Origin: an uncultured Parabacteroides sp. | GTDB lineage: Bacteria > Bacteroidota > Bacteroidia > Bacteroidales > Tannerellaceae | Direction of reading: 5' to 3' | DNA length: 6,175 bases | Assembly: GCA_900770835.1 (NCBI GenBank) | Contig: CAAGLQ010000112.1 | Span: 1 to 6,175 of the forward strand | Shown: one piece after another, positions 5,734 to 6,175 of the stretch | How the letters are laid out: every line of letters starts with the position of its first letter | Numbering within the stretch: position 1 is the stretch's first letter | The notes under the pieces: generated by a model | Told to the model about the DNA's origin: nothing | Databases searched by the model: none | Seen by the model: the letters and a program-made list of their open reading frames with translations, nothing else | Made by a program: the position numbers and the translations under genes

Positions 5734-6175
5734 TTAAACATTATTCCTTTCTATCTCTTCCAATGAACGCCCCGTCGTCTCAGGCACCCAGCGCCACATG
5801 ATCAACAGATAGGGCAAGCACATACCCGCAAACAGCAAGAAGGTGCCCTCGGGCGTCAGATACTTCAACATCCAAGGCGTGAGCTGACCAATCAAGTAGG
5901 TACCGATCCACAAGGCAAAGCCTGCGATCGACATCGCCAAGCCACGCACCCGCAGCGGAAACATCTCTGAAAGCAACACGAAGACCACCGCACAGATAGA
6001 GATGGCACAGCAAAAGATGTAGAACAGGAACCCTATCAACAAGAACAGGCTCGAAACGCCCTGCGCCTGCCCATAGTGGAAGTAATAGGCAATAGCCAAC
6101 AGCCCGACGATCATGCCCGATACACCCCAATAAACCAGCTGCTTCCGTCCTACTCGATCAATGATAAACAGGGCG
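5734..6175 (-). CDS. Sugar-porter MFS transporter, C-terminal part; 5' end beyond the window
   Basis: The visible 146 residues are the last third of a major facilitator sugar:H+ symporter of the XylE/GLUT type in the inner membrane. The frame is open to the window edge, and upstream of the first internal Met (6114) it reads ALFIIDRVGRKQLVYWG, containing the conserved D-R-x-G-R-[KR] cytoplasmic loop motif between helices 8 and 9. Four hydrophobic helices follow, consistent with helices 9-12. LLSEMFPLRVRGLAMSI is the second-half counterpart of the family's SEx(F/Y)PxxxRG motif after helix 10, and VPETTGRSLEEIE is the PETKG-type C-terminal signature. The protein ends only ten residues later with N-N-V, as usual for the family. 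The sugar transported cannot be told, since the substrate-binding helices 1, 5 and 7 lie outside the window. It is first in the visible - strand block, 8 bases upstream of the nitroreductase gene. Confidence 0.9.
   Translation of the reverse strand, partial: ALFIIDRVGRKQLVYWGVSGMIVGLLAIAYYFHYGQAQGVSSLFLLIGFLFYIFCCAISICAVVFVLLSEMFPLRVRGLAMSIAGFALWIGTYLIGQLTPWMLKYLTPEGTFLLFAGMCLPYLLIMWRWVPETTGRSLEEIERNNV

Noticed and set aside
1..6175. Search for CRISPR arrays, tRNA or rRNA genes, insertion sequences, phage genes and riboswitches
   Set aside because: No direct repeat array, cloverleaf-like segment, transposase motif or terminal inverted repeat was seen, and nearly all the sequence is accounted for by housekeeping-type coding regions.

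Overview
The window looks like a piece of a Bacteroidales-type genome, perhaps close to the Porphyromonadaceae or Tannerellaceae. This rests on a KdsC-like phosphatase / Maf / DUF2520 cluster on one strand, an ApbE lipoprotein, almost no recognisable Shine-Dalgarno sites, and moderately high GC with dense packing. The lineage is inferred from remembered gene content, not from a search.

The layout is two convergent gene blocks. The left block, on the + strand (1-3224), holds the 3' part of an mntP-like manganese exporter gene, cut by the window edge. It is joined through a 4-base ATGA overlap to a very long reading frame (498-3224). That frame encodes a complete IlvD/EDD-family dehydratase running in frame, without a stop, into a complete ApbE-type FAD:protein FMN transferase with its own lipoprotein signal peptide. 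The right block, on the - strand (3300-6175), holds in order of transcription the C-terminal part of a sugar-porter MFS transporter (cut by the window edge), a nitroreductase, a DUF2520 Rossmann protein, a KdsC-like HAD phosphatase and a Maf nucleotide pyrophosphatase. The genes are separated by 8 bases or overlap by 1-8 bases, so they are probably one transcription unit. The blocks meet at 3225-3299, an AT-richer stretch with a long imperfect hairpin that can serve as a terminator for both directions.

Functionally the right block mixes sugar uptake, a flavin reductase, Kdo (LPS core) phosphatase chemistry and nucleotide-pool cleaning. This is a compact housekeeping operon rather than one obvious pathway. 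The left block mixes metal export, sugar-acid or dihydroxy-acid dehydration and protein flavinylation.

The most notable point is the dehydratase/ApbE junction near base 2190. The last residues of the dehydratase (MKGGYL) are, in the same frame, the first residues of the ApbE signal peptide. A cytoplasmic Fe-S enzyme ahead of a lipoprotein signal is topologically awkward, so this is either internal initiation, a recent loss of the gene boundary, or a sequence error. I see no CRISPR array, RNA gene, insertion sequence, prophage gene or convincing new defence-like system here.
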